Of a stretch of DNA of 64,000 nt, positions 15,314 to 23,271 are shown piece after piece. The notes under the pieces were generated by a model. That model was not told where the DNA came from, made no database searches, and saw only the letters and a program-made list of their open reading frames with translations. Position numbers and translations under genes: made by a program. Positions within the stretch are counted from its first letter, which is position 1, and each line of letters opens with the position of its first letter. Origin of the DNA: JAOPZW01 sp963806015 (GTDB lineage Bacteria > Actinomycetota > Thermoleophilia > Solirubrobacterales > Solirubrobacteraceae). The stretch lies in NCBI GenBank assembly GCA_963806015.1, contig CAWDWM010000004.1, positions 124,001 through 188,000 on the forward strand, given 5' to 3'.

Positions 15314-15928
15314 TCAGTCGTCGCGGACCAGCGGGACGAAGCGCACCTCCTCCAGCAGCTCGCGCTCCAGGCCGGTCGCCGTGCGCCGGGTGAGGGACAG
15401 CCGCTGCTGGGGCTCGGTGACCGGGGCCACGAGCCGCCCGCCGGGGGCGAGCTGGGCCTCGAGCTCGGCCAGCCCCTCGACGCTGCCCGCGGCGGCGACG
15501 TTGATGGCGTCGAACGGGGCGCTCTGCGGCAGGCCGTGCGTCCCGTCGCCCACCACCAGCGTCACGTTCTCCACGCCGGCGGCGGCGAGGTTGCGCGCGG
15601 CGCGCCGCGAGAGCCGCGCGTGGCGCTCGATCGACCACACGTGCCCGGCGAGGTGCGCGAGCACGGCGGCGTGATAGCCCGAGCCGGTGCCGACGTCGAG
15701 CACGCGGGCATCCGGTCTCGGTGCCAGCAGCTCGCTCATCCGCGCCACCACGAGGGGCTGGGAGATGGTCTGCCCGCAGCCGATCCCCAGCGCGCGGTTG
15801 TCGTAGGCGCGGTCGCGCAACCCGGCGGGCACGAAGCACTCGCGCGGCACGGACGCCACGGCGTCGAGCACGCGCTCGTCCGCGACGTACGGGCGCAGCT
15901 CGTCGATCAGCGAGGCGACGTCGTGCAT
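15314..15928 (-). CDS. pcm: Protein-L-isoaspartate O-methyltransferase
   Basis: A 204-residue SAM-dependent methyltransferase that labels isoaspartyl residues in damaged proteins for repair. It shows the family signature GCGQTISQPLVVARM (about residues 50-64), the SAM-binding motif I VLDVGTGSGYHAAVL (about 76-90), and APFDAINVAAAG followed by LAPGGRLVAPV. Length is normal for bacterial PCMT. It is divergent from the nicotinate phosphoribosyltransferase gene, with 11 bases between the start codons. Confidence 0.9.
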   Translation of the reverse strand: MHDVASLIDELRPYVADERVLDAVASVPRECFVPAGLRDRAYDNRALGIGCGQTISQPLVVARMSELLAPRPDARVLDVGTGSGYHAAVLAHLAGHVWSIERHARLSRRAARNLAAAGVENVTLVVGDGTHGLPQSAPFDAINVAAAGSVEGLAELEAQLAPGGRLVAPVTEPQQRLSLTRRTATGLERELLEEVRFVPLVRDD

Positions 15929-15933
15929 AGGAT
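15928..15933 (+). promoter_or_regulatory. -10 box of the pncB-like gene
   Basis: TAGGAT ends six bases before the GTG at 15940, so the first transcribed base would be the G of the start codon. The box overlaps the start codon of the divergent pcm gene. Confidence 0.4.
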
Positions 15934-15939
15934 CACCGC

Positions 15940-17016
15940 GTGGCCCGCCTGCCCCCCGAGACGTTCCGGCTGCCTGTCGAGCGCATGCGCGAGGGCTACT
16001 ACACCGACCAGTACTTCAACCTCACCCGCGATCTGCTCGAGCTCGAGGGTCACCGCCCGCGCGTGCGCATGCAGGTCTTCCAGAAGCAGAAGGCGATCCT
16101 CGGCGGCGTCGACGAGGCGATCGCCGTCCTCAAGCTGTGCGCCGGTCGCCACGTCGACGGCGGCTGGGAGGACGGCTGGGACGAGCTCGAGGTCCGCGCC
16201 CTGAACGAGGGCGACGCCATCGTGCCCCGCGAGACGGTCATGACGATCGAGGGCGACTACGGGCTGTTCGCCCATCTCGAGACGGTCTACCTGGGGTGCA
16301 TGGCGCGGCGCACGCTGGTCATGCGCAACGTCAAGGCGGTGGTCGAGGCGGCGCACGGCAAGCCCATCCTCTTCTTCCCGGCCCGCCATGACCACTGGCT
16401 GGTGCAGACCGGCGACGGCTGGGCTGCGCACGTGGCCGGCGCGATCGGCGTCTCGACCGACGCGCAGGCGTCGTGGTGGGGTGGGCGCGGCGTGGGCACC
16501 GTGCCCCACGCGCTCGTGGCCGCCTTCGGGGGCGACACCGTCGCGGCCGCCCGCCTGTTCGCCGACCGCTACCACGGCGAGACCAACATCACGGTCCTCG
16601 TGGACTTCGAGAACGACTCCGTGCGCACCGCGCTGCAGGTGGCCGAGGCCCTGGGCGATCGCCTCTGGGGCGTCCGCCTGGACACCAGTGAGCAGCTCGT
16701 CGACGTCGCCCTGCAGGACGAGCCCGACCCCGACAGCAATCGCGGCGTCACCGCGCTGCTGGCCCGCCGCGTGCGCGACGCGCTGGACGCCGCCGGGCAC
16801 CAGCACGTGCGGATCGTCGTCTCCGGGGGCTTCGACGCCGAGAAGATCACCCGCTTCGAGGCCGAGAGCGCCCCGGTGGACGCGTACGGCGTCGGCTCGT
16901 CGCTGCTGCGCGGGCAGAACGACTTCACCGCGGACGTCGTCCGCGTCGACGGCCGGCCGCTGGCCAAGGCCGGGCGTCACGAGCGTCCCAATCCGCGCCT
17001 GCAGCTCGTCGACTAG
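15940..17016 (+). CDS. pncB: Nicotinate phosphoribosyltransferase
   Basis: A 358-residue enzyme of the NAPRTase family, converting nicotinate and PRPP to nicotinate mononucleotide in the NAD salvage pathway. It opens with the typical REGYYTDQYF and carries FENDSVRTALQVAEALGDRLWGVRLDTS, then HVRIVVSGGFDAEKITRFE and GVGSSLL near the C-terminus, the phosphate-binding part of the barrel. It is of the shorter class. The GTG start has no Shine-Dalgarno site and is probably leaderless. Its 3' end overlaps the convergent baeRF gene by four bases. Confidence 0.88.
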   Translation: MARLPPETFRLPVERMREGYYTDQYFNLTRDLLELEGHRPRVRMQVFQKQKAILGGVDEAIAVLKLCAGRHVDGGWEDGWDELEVRALNEGDAIVPRETVMTIEGDYGLFAHLETVYLGCMARRTLVMRNVKAVVEAAHGKPILFFPARHDHWLVQTGDGWAAHVAGAIGVSTDAQASWWGGRGVGTVPHALVAAFGGDTVAAARLFADRYHGETNITVLVDFENDSVRTALQVAEALGDRLWGVRLDTSEQLVDVALQDEPDPDSNRGVTALLARRVRDALDAAGHQHVRIVVSGGFDAEKITRFEAESAPVDAYGVGSSLLRGQNDFTADVVRVDGRPLAKAGRHERPNPRLQLVD

Positions 17017-18161
17017 AAGCGCAGGACCGCCGCGACGTGGCCATGGGAGGTCAGCTCCGCGCGGTCGCGCAGGACGCGGATGTCGGCGGCCTGGGTCAGC
17101 GAGCGCTCCACGGCCGCCTCGACGACGTCGCCCAGGTGCTCCACGGCGCTGCCGTCGGCCGGGCACGCCGCGGCGTCGTCGGTCCCCAGCCAGCCGCAGG
17201 TGGGGCAGCGCACCCCGGGGGCCGCGAAGCCGTCGTCGACCAGGAGGATCTCCACGCGCTGCTCGTGGACCGCGGCGAGCACCTCCGGCAGGCCGCTGGC
17301 CGCGCGTCCGCTGCCGGCGCCGAAGGCTTCGGCCAGGCGCGCCAGCGCCGCGTCCTCGCGGGCCTGCGCGGCCCGTTCGATGCTCGGCGCGGCGGCGCGG
17401 CGCACCTCGTCCGCGCTCGTGTGCTCGACGTCGATCTCCAGCCGGCCGGCCAGGCGCTCGCGCAGATAGGGATGCAGGTGGCCCTCGACCTCGCTCGCGA
17501 GCTCAGGCGGGGCGCCGATCAGGATGCCCTCCGGCAGATCGCGCTTGAGGTGCGCGAAGGCGACCTCGGCCGCGTGGCGCAGGTGGTCGGCGACGTCCTT
17601 GTCGATCGAGCGCTGGTAGTTGGCCTGCGACCAGCCACCCTGGTCGTGACGGCGGCGCAGGTCGTCCTCGATGAGCTCGACCTCCTCCAGCGCGGCGCCG
17701 GGACCGCAGAAGAGCCGGGCCACCCGGCGGTTGACGAGCAGCACGCACCAGCGCTCGGGAGCACCGATGGCCGACAGCGGCTCGATGAACGGGGCGTCGG
17801 CGATCACCGGGTCGTGGTCGACCGGCTCGGAGAGCCTGAGGACCTCGAAGAGGTCGGCGGCGCTGGAGGCGAACACCGCCAGCCCGTGCGCTCCCCGGGC
17901 GTCCATCCCGCCGCCGAGCTCGGCGTGCACGCGCTCGAGGTCGGCGCGCAGCGCGGCGCGCGCCTCGTGGTCGAGCGCCTCGTCCTCGCGGATCATGCGC
18001 GCCGCGCGATCGAGGACCGAGCGGATCTCGGTGCTGCGCGCCGGGGCGGTCGCGAACTCGCGCGGGTCGAGGCTGAGGAAGAGCGAGAGCACCTTGGCCT
18101 CGCCGGGACGGATGCCCGCGAGGCGGCGCAGGCGCTCCTGGGTGATGTCGTTGGCCTGCAT
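17013..18161 (-). CDS. Bacterial eRF1-like protein (baeRF/Vms1 family) with zinc ribbon
   Basis: A 382-residue protein of the bacterial archaeo-eukaryotic release-factor-like families. A VLSLFLSLDPREF start is followed by VLLVNRRVARLFCG and the loop QGGWSQANYQRS near residue 175, the position of the catalytic GGQ loop in eRF1 and of the related loop in Vms1. The C-terminus has an eL30e-like segment and a zinc ribbon, CPTCGWLG...CPADGS. Eukaryotic relatives cleave peptidyl-tRNA on stalled ribosomes; the bacterial role is unknown. The start has a -10 box six bases upstream and no Shine-Dalgarno site. Confidence 0.75.
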   Translation of the reverse strand: MQANDITQERLRRLAGIRPGEAKVLSLFLSLDPREFATAPARSTEIRSVLDRAARMIREDEALDHEARAALRADLERVHAELGGGMDARGAHGLAVFASSAADLFEVLRLSEPVDHDPVIADAPFIEPLSAIGAPERWCVLLVNRRVARLFCGPGAALEEVELIEDDLRRRHDQGGWSQANYQRSIDKDVADHLRHAAEVAFAHLKRDLPEGILIGAPPELASEVEGHLHPYLRERLAGRLEIDVEHTSADEVRRAAAPSIERAAQAREDAALARLAEAFGAGSGRAASGLPEVLAAVHEQRVEILLVDDGFAAPGVRCPTCGWLGTDDAAACPADGSAVEHLGDVVEAAVERSLTQAADIRVLRDRAELTSHGHVAAVLRF

Positions 18162-18167
18162 GGCGCG

Positions 18168-18173
18168 ACGCTA
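18168..18173 (-). promoter_or_regulatory. -10 box of the baeRF gene
   Basis: On the minus strand TAGCGT ends six bases before the ATG at 18161, with no Shine-Dalgarno site, consistent with a leaderless mRNA. Confidence 0.4.
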
Positions 18174-18402
18174 CCCCGGTCGCCCGGGCGGTGTCGCGCC
18201 GGTGTCAGCGCGCCAGGTTGGCCGGACCGTTCGAAGCGCGATGCGCCGCTGGACGCCGCGGATACGCCGCTCACCGCGCACGAGGCCCTGGGCCGTGGGG
18301 GGCGGGCCTCACCCCGGGGGGAAGGAACTTCCCCATGCATTTTCCGGTCCGCTGGCCACGATGCGTGCGCCTGTGCAAGCGGTCCAGCAGCAAGGACGTG
18401 AC

Positions 18403-19026
18403 GTGCGCATCGTCGTAGCCCACCAGAGCTCACTGCTGGCCGAGGCCCTCGGCCGGCTGCTCGATGATCTCGGCCTCGTCGTCGTGGCCTGCGCGTGCGC
18501 CCCGGAGGCGCTGCTGAGCTGCATCGCCGACGCGCCGCTGGACGCCGTCGTGCTCGATGCCGGGTTCGATCGCATCGGCGGATCGCTCGGCATGCTCGAT
18601 CGCATCCGGGCCCTTGCGCCCGACCTGCACGTGGTCGTCATCGCGGATGCGCTCGACGAGGCGCTCAGCGTGGCCGCCCGCGACGGCGACCTCGACGGCG
18701 TGGTGCTCGCCAGCGCCGGCGGCGCGGAGCTCGCGGCCGCGGTGGCCCAGGTGGTCGCCGGGCACGCGGTGTTCCCGGCCGGCTGGCTGCGCCAGGTCCG
18801 GCAGTCGGCCGACGCCAGCCCGCTGGGGCAGCTCAGCCCGCGCCAGCGCGAGGTACTGCACCTGCTCTCGCTGGGGATGGACAACGACCAGATCGCGACG
18901 CGGCTCTACATCTCGCGCAACACCGTGAAGTTCCACGTGCGCACGATCTATGGGCGCCTCGGCGTGCACAATCGGGTCGAGGCGGCTCGCGTGCTCGCCG
19001 GCGCCGGCGTGGTCTCCGCCGCCTGA
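18403..19026 (+). CDS. LuxR/NarL-type regulator with degenerate receiver domain
   Basis: A 207-residue response-regulator-like protein: receiver domain (1-120) and a C-terminal LuxR helix-turn-helix (LSPRQREVLHLLSLGMDNDQ, then RNTVKFHVRTIYGRLGVHNR). The receiver lacks the usual acidic pair (it reads VVAHQSS) and the conserved Lys (LASAGG instead of LLKDA), although an Asp remains in VVLDAGF; ordinary phosphorylation is doubtful. I chose the GTG at 18403 because AAGGA lies six bases upstream; the ATG at 18361 has no binding site. No histidine kinase is nearby. It is convergent with the secreted glycosidase gene. Confidence 0.82.
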   Translation: MRIVVAHQSSLLAEALGRLLDDLGLVVVACACAPEALLSCIADAPLDAVVLDAGFDRIGGSLGMLDRIRALAPDLHVVVIADALDEALSVAARDGDLDGVVLASAGGAELAAAVAQVVAGHAVFPAGWLRQVRQSADASPLGQLSPRQREVLHLLSLGMDNDQIATRLYISRNTVKFHVRTIYGRLGVHNRVEAARVLAGAGVVSAA

Positions 19027-19066
19027 GCCGGGCCCGCCGGGCGGCGGGCCCGCGTCGTATCGCGCG

Positions 19067-21661
19067 CTACGCGGTCGTGATGGTCAGGGTGTGCTGCGCC
19101 CCGGCCCTCGCGCTCACCGTGAGCTCGAGCCCGCGATTGGTCACGCGCGCGTCGTAGTGCTTGATGCGCCGTCCATCGAGCCGCACCTCCGTGGGCCTGG
19201 ACCCGCGCGGCAGCGCGTGGCCGATGACGAGCTCGTGCACCGGCGTGCGCGTCGCGTCGACCTTGGTCGCATAGCTGTGCCCCGCATGCGAGGCGAACAC
19301 GCCGACGGAGCCACGGCCCAGCCTGATGTTCGATCCCGCGACGCTGGGCTGGCCCGCGGGGACCTGCGGGACCACCTGCAACGTCGAGTCGTTGAGGTAG
19401 GGGCGCACGCCGAGCTGCTGATGGACGACCGACCAGGCGGTGCCGTAGTTGCCCCACGCCTGCATGACCATCGACCGGCAGGTCCAGCAACGGTCGATGT
19501 TGGCCGGGATGCCCGCCTTGGGATCGCCGTTGGGCGCCGACGGGAAGATCTCCGGCATCGCGCCGGGCTGCTCGTCGGGCGTGTCGCCCGTGGCGGGCTC
19601 GGAGAACATCGTCTCCGCGTTGGCGTCGGTGTAGCGGCGCTGCTGGTCGGGACCGAGGCGCCCGAAGTTGCCCTCGGCGATGGCCTGGATCGAGGTCGTC
19701 AGCGAGAAGATCTCGAAGTCGCCCTTGTGGTCCTGCCCGCCGCCGCAGCCGGTGTGGAACAGGCCTCGGCTCCCCGGCCGATCGCCGCTGAAGCACGAGT
19801 TCTCGCGCCCGGCGAGCGCCGTCGTGCCGTGGTCATACGCGGCGACGCCCGGCGTCGCCTCATCGCCGCGGTTGAGCTCGGCCTCCATCGGAACCTGCCC
19901 GATCCAGTGCTTCTGGAAGGACTGCTGGTTGCCCGGGTCGATCAGGGAGTCGGCGTACTGCTGGGCGTCCCTGTCCCACCAGGTGCCCTCGAACTGGCGC
20001 TGGAGCTTGCGCGCCAGGTTCGTGGCCCAGGCGAAGGTGCGCCCGTCGTGCTTGGAGCGCGCCATGTCGGCCAGGTCGTAGAGCGAGCGGATGTAGTAGA
20101 CGCCGTTGTCGAGCTTCTCGGGGCCCATGCCCGGCCGCTCGACGTTGCCCGAGCCCTCGGGCCAGCCGTCGTGATCGACGTCGAGGCGCTGATCGACGAC
20201 TTGGAGGTTGCGCTTGGCGAAGTCGTACATCTCGTCGCGGAAGCGGTTGTCGCCCGTCCAGCGCCAGATCAGGGCGACGGCGCTGGGGAACTTGATCGTC
20301 TCGTCACTGTTGAAGTCGTTGGTCTTGGTGCCGTCGGTCGCGGTCGTCTGGGAGTCGTGGCCGAACCAGATCGATCCGTCCGACACCGCCTCGTGCACGA
20401 CGACGCCCGAGCGGTTGTTGAGGACGTCGGAGATGTCGCGCAGGGTGCGCAGGTGGTCCTTGGCGACCTCGAACTGCCCGAGGGCCATGGCCGCGAAGTT
20501 CGTGTACTCGCCGTCGGTGGCGAAGATCCACGGGTAGTCCGGGTAGCCGGCGCCGAACCAGCGGGCGTGGTCGACCGTCCCGAGCGCGGGCGGGAACTGC
20601 TTGCCCTGGTTGGTCCAGCGGATCTGCAGGTCCGAGGCGGTCTGCGTGACGTCGGCCAGGTTCTGCTTGCCCCAGTCGATCGCGAACTGCAGCAACCGGT
20701 CGCCGGGCAGCGACACCTGCGACCACTGCGACAGCTTGTCGCGCGACGCGATCTTGGCCGCGAGTGCGCCCGCGGGGTCCTGCAGCGCGCCGGCCAGCTG
20801 GCTCTTGGCGTCGTCGACTCCCTTGTCGGAGCCCGCGACCGCCACCCAGAGGGTCTTGGCGCCGCCGGCGGGGACGGTGACCTCGTAGCGCAGCTCACCG
20901 CCGGTGCCCCTGCCGAACGGGCCGTCGTCGCACGCGCTCGGCGGCGGCGCCGTCGTTTCGGTGCCCGTGCAGACGGTGCCGGGCTGCGGGCCGCGGAAGG
21001 CGCCGCCCGTGGCCGCGGCCACACCCGAAGCGGGGTCCTGGTTGGCGGCGACGAGCGCCGCGTAGTGGTGCTCGGGCGCTCCGGGGAGCGCGCCGTCGTC
21101 GGTGAACTGCAGGGCGCCCCCGGTGTACTCGCCGTGGTCGGGGAGGTTGTCGCTCGCGTTGGGCGTCACGCCGGTGAAGCCCCACGGGTAGGCGCCCATC
21201 AGCTCGGAGTGGGCGTCGACCTTCACGGTCACGGTCTTGTCGGCCGCCGCCGGATTGCTGAGCTGCAGCCCGAAGAGCGCCGCGCGGTTGGCGTCGGGGG
21301 CGACGTCGGTGCGCTGCAGATGCAGGCCGCCGGCGTCCGGAAGGTCGTAGCGCGTGTAGCCGTAGCCGCTGGAGAACCTCGTCGCCTGCCCGGCCCACTC
21401 GTCGCCGACGCCGAACCAGACGCCGTCGACCAGCTTCAGCGGCGGCGCCCACACGCCGCCCATCTCGCCGGTGGAATGCCAGCCGTTGGCATAGAAGCGC
21501 CCGTCCTGGAAGCCCTCCACGTAGGAGCGCTGGCCGGCCGCCACCTCGCGGCGGTCCTGCAGCCGGTTGCTGGTCGACAGCTCCGGCGTCGCCGCCTGGG
21601 CTGCGCCGGCGCAGACAAGGAAGGCAGCGACCCCGGCTGCCCATGCACGCACGTCACGCAC
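19067..21661 (-). CDS. Secreted six-hairpin glycosidase-like protein
   Basis: An 864-residue predicted exported protein. A short signal peptide (VRDVRAWAAGVAAFLVCAG, cleavage likely after AQA) precedes a beta-sandwich region (about 30-260), and an (alpha/alpha)6-barrel-like region follows (about 290-770, with DYPWIFATDGEYTNFAAMAL, FNSDETIKFPSAVALIWRW and DVDHDGWPEGSGN), resembling GH15/GH63/debranching-type glycosidases. A small beta domain closes the protein. The second of two adjacent GTG codons, at 21661, is seven bases after GGAGG. Likely activity is on alpha-linked glucans or related sugars outside the cell; the substrate is uncertain. Confidence 0.72.
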   Translation of the reverse strand: MRDVRAWAAGVAAFLVCAGAAQAATPELSTSNRLQDRREVAAGQRSYVEGFQDGRFYANGWHSTGEMGGVWAPPLKLVDGVWFGVGDEWAGQATRFSSGYGYTRYDLPDAGGLHLQRTDVAPDANRAALFGLQLSNPAAADKTVTVKVDAHSELMGAYPWGFTGVTPNASDNLPDHGEYTGGALQFTDDGALPGAPEHHYAALVAANQDPASGVAAATGGAFRGPQPGTVCTGTETTAPPPSACDDGPFGRGTGGELRYEVTVPAGGAKTLWVAVAGSDKGVDDAKSQLAGALQDPAGALAAKIASRDKLSQWSQVSLPGDRLLQFAIDWGKQNLADVTQTASDLQIRWTNQGKQFPPALGTVDHARWFGAGYPDYPWIFATDGEYTNFAAMALGQFEVAKDHLRTLRDISDVLNNRSGVVVHEAVSDGSIWFGHDSQTTATDGTKTNDFNSDETIKFPSAVALIWRWTGDNRFRDEMYDFAKRNLQVVDQRLDVDHDGWPEGSGNVERPGMGPEKLDNGVYYIRSLYDLADMARSKHDGRTFAWATNLARKLQRQFEGTWWDRDAQQYADSLIDPGNQQSFQKHWIGQVPMEAELNRGDEATPGVAAYDHGTTALAGRENSCFSGDRPGSRGLFHTGCGGGQDHKGDFEIFSLTTSIQAIAEGNFGRLGPDQQRRYTDANAETMFSEPATGDTPDEQPGAMPEIFPSAPNGDPKAGIPANIDRCWTCRSMVMQAWGNYGTAWSVVHQQLGVRPYLNDSTLQVVPQVPAGQPSVAGSNIRLGRGSVGVFASHAGHSYATKVDATRTPVHELVIGHALPRGSRPTEVRLDGRRIKHYDARVTNRGLELTVSARAGAQHTLTITTA

Positions 21662-21743
21662 CACTTCACCTCCGTCGTGGGACTGTTCCCGCGAGCCGTG
21701 CATACCCCGAGGACGCCAGGTCAACCACTACGATGGTCGCCGA

Positions 21744-21817
21744 GCGCCCTTAGCTCAGCTGGATAGAGCGCGTCCCTCCGGAGGACGAGGTCGCAGGTTC
21801 GAATCCTGCAGGGCGCG
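21744..21817 (+). tRNA. tRNA-Arg (anticodon CCG)
   Basis: A 74-base cloverleaf. The acceptor GCGCCCT (21744-21750) pairs with AGGGCGC (21810-21816), discriminator G. The anticodon stem CGTCC/GGACG encloses the loop CTCCGGA, giving anticodon CCG, which reads CGG. The T arm is GCAGG-TTCGAAT-CCTGC. CCA is not encoded. A TACGAT -10 box lies at 21729-21734. It is the only tRNA seen in the window. Confidence 0.96.
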
Positions 21818-21852
21818 TCTCACGCCGGTCTTCGCTCTCGCGTCGTGTGTGT

Positions 21853-23271
21853 ATGGCTTCGACCACACGCACCCGCAGGGCCCGGCTGCTCGCCGTTCTC
21901 CTCATGGCGCCGCTGATGGCGCAGGCCGATGCGACGATCGCCAACGTCGCCGCGCCGTCGATCCGCGCCGACCTGGGGACGTCCGGCGCACAGCTCGAGC
22001 TGGTGATCGGCGGCTACCTGATCGCGTTCGCGATGTTGCTCATCACCGGCGCCCGGCTGGGGCAGACCCACGGCTACCGCCGGGCGTTCCTGCTGGGCGT
22101 CGGCGTGTTCACCGGCGCGTCGCTGCTGTGCGGGCTCGCGCCCACGCCGTCCGTGCTGATCGCCGCGCGGGTCGTGCAGGGCGCGGGCGCGGCGCTAATG
22201 TTCCCCCAGACGCTGACCGGCATCCAGCTCGGCTTCTCCGGCGGCGAGCGGGCGCGGGCCATCGGCCTGTACGCCCTCGCGCTGTCCGGTGGCGCCGTGG
22301 CCGGCCAGATCCTCGGTGGCGTGCTGGTGTCGGCCGACATCGTCGGCAGCCAGTGGCGCGCGATCTTCTTCGTCAACGTGCCGATCGGCGTGGCGGTGCT
22401 CGCCGCCGGGGCCCGCTACCTGCCCCACGAGGCCGAGCGCGCGACACGGCGCGTCGACCTCGCCGGCGTGATCACGCTGTCGGCCGCGGTGCTGCTCGTC
22501 GTGCTCCCGCTGATCCTCGGGCGGGCCGAGGGGTGGCCGGCGTGGACCTGGCTGAGCCTCGGCGCGAGCATGCCCGTCTTCGGCGTGTTCGTCGCCGCCG
22601 AGCGACGCGTGCAGGCGCGCGGCGGCGCGCCGCTCGTGAGCCTCGACGCCATCGCCCCGAGCGCCGTCTCGTCGGGCGTGCTCGCGGTCGCGGCCGCGAC
22701 CAGCACCTACTACGGGCTGCTCTTCACCCTCGCGCTCTACCTTCAGCAGGGGCTGGGTCGCAGCGCGCTGGAGTCCGGGTTCACGCTCGTCTCGTGGGTG
22801 GCGGCGTTCGGTGCCGCCGGGCAGATCGTGCGGCGGCTGCCGCCGCGCCGGCGGCCGCTCGCCGCCCCGGCCGGCTGCCTGCTCCTCGCCGGCGCCTACA
22901 CGGCACTGAGCGTGAGCCTGTTCGCCGGCCGGCACCCCGAGGCGCTGCTCGTCGTGCTGCTCGCAGCGGGCGGCCTGGGGTTGGGCACGCAGTTCAGCGC
23001 GCTCCTCGTGCACCTGACCAACGCGGTCTCCGAGCACCACGCCCACGACATCAGCGGCGTCACCACCACCACGACGACGATCGCGGGGGCCATCGCGATC
23101 GCCGCCTTCGGCACCGCGTATCTGAGCGTCGCCTCCGACGGTGCGGCGACGCACGCCTTCGCGGTGGTGACCGCCGCGTTCGCAGCCATCGCCGTGCTCG
23201 CGGCGGCGCTGGCGCACGGGGCGGTCAGGCGACCACGCCGCGCGCGCGCCGGCGCCGCAGCGCCAGCGTGA
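21853..23271 (+). CDS. MFS transporter, EmrB/QacA (DHA2) type
   Basis: A 472-residue, highly hydrophobic major facilitator protein with about 12-14 transmembrane helices. Family features are ADATIANVAAPSIRADLG in the first helix (motif D1 of drug:H+ antiporters), GARLGQTHGYRRAFLLGVG (motif A region) and RVVQGAGAALMFPQTL (motif C-like). Members export drugs or metabolites using the proton gradient; the substrate is unknown. The ATG at 21853 is 35 bases after the tRNA gene. The 3' end overlaps the convergent flippase-glycosyltransferase gene by 47 bases. Confidence 0.87.
   Translation: MASTTRTRRARLLAVLLMAPLMAQADATIANVAAPSIRADLGTSGAQLELVIGGYLIAFAMLLITGARLGQTHGYRRAFLLGVGVFTGASLLCGLAPTPSVLIAARVVQGAGAALMFPQTLTGIQLGFSGGERARAIGLYALALSGGAVAGQILGGVLVSADIVGSQWRAIFFVNVPIGVAVLAAGARYLPHEAERATRRVDLAGVITLSAAVLLVVLPLILGRAEGWPAWTWLSLGASMPVFGVFVAAERRVQARGGAPLVSLDAIAPSAVSSGVLAVAAATSTYYGLLFTLALYLQQGLGRSALESGFTLVSWVAAFGAAGQIVRRLPPRRRPLAAPAGCLLLAGAYTALSVSLFAGRHPEALLVVLLAAGGLGLGTQFSALLVHLTNAVSEHHAHDISGVTTTTTTIAGAIAIAAFGTAYLSVASDGAATHAFAVVTAAFAAIAVLAAALAHGAVRRPRRARAGAAAPA

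Noticed and set aside
21744..23271. tRNA-Arg as a prophage or island attachment site
   Set aside because: No integrase, no direct repeat of the tRNA 3' end downstream, and the following MFS gene has the same base composition as its surroundings.
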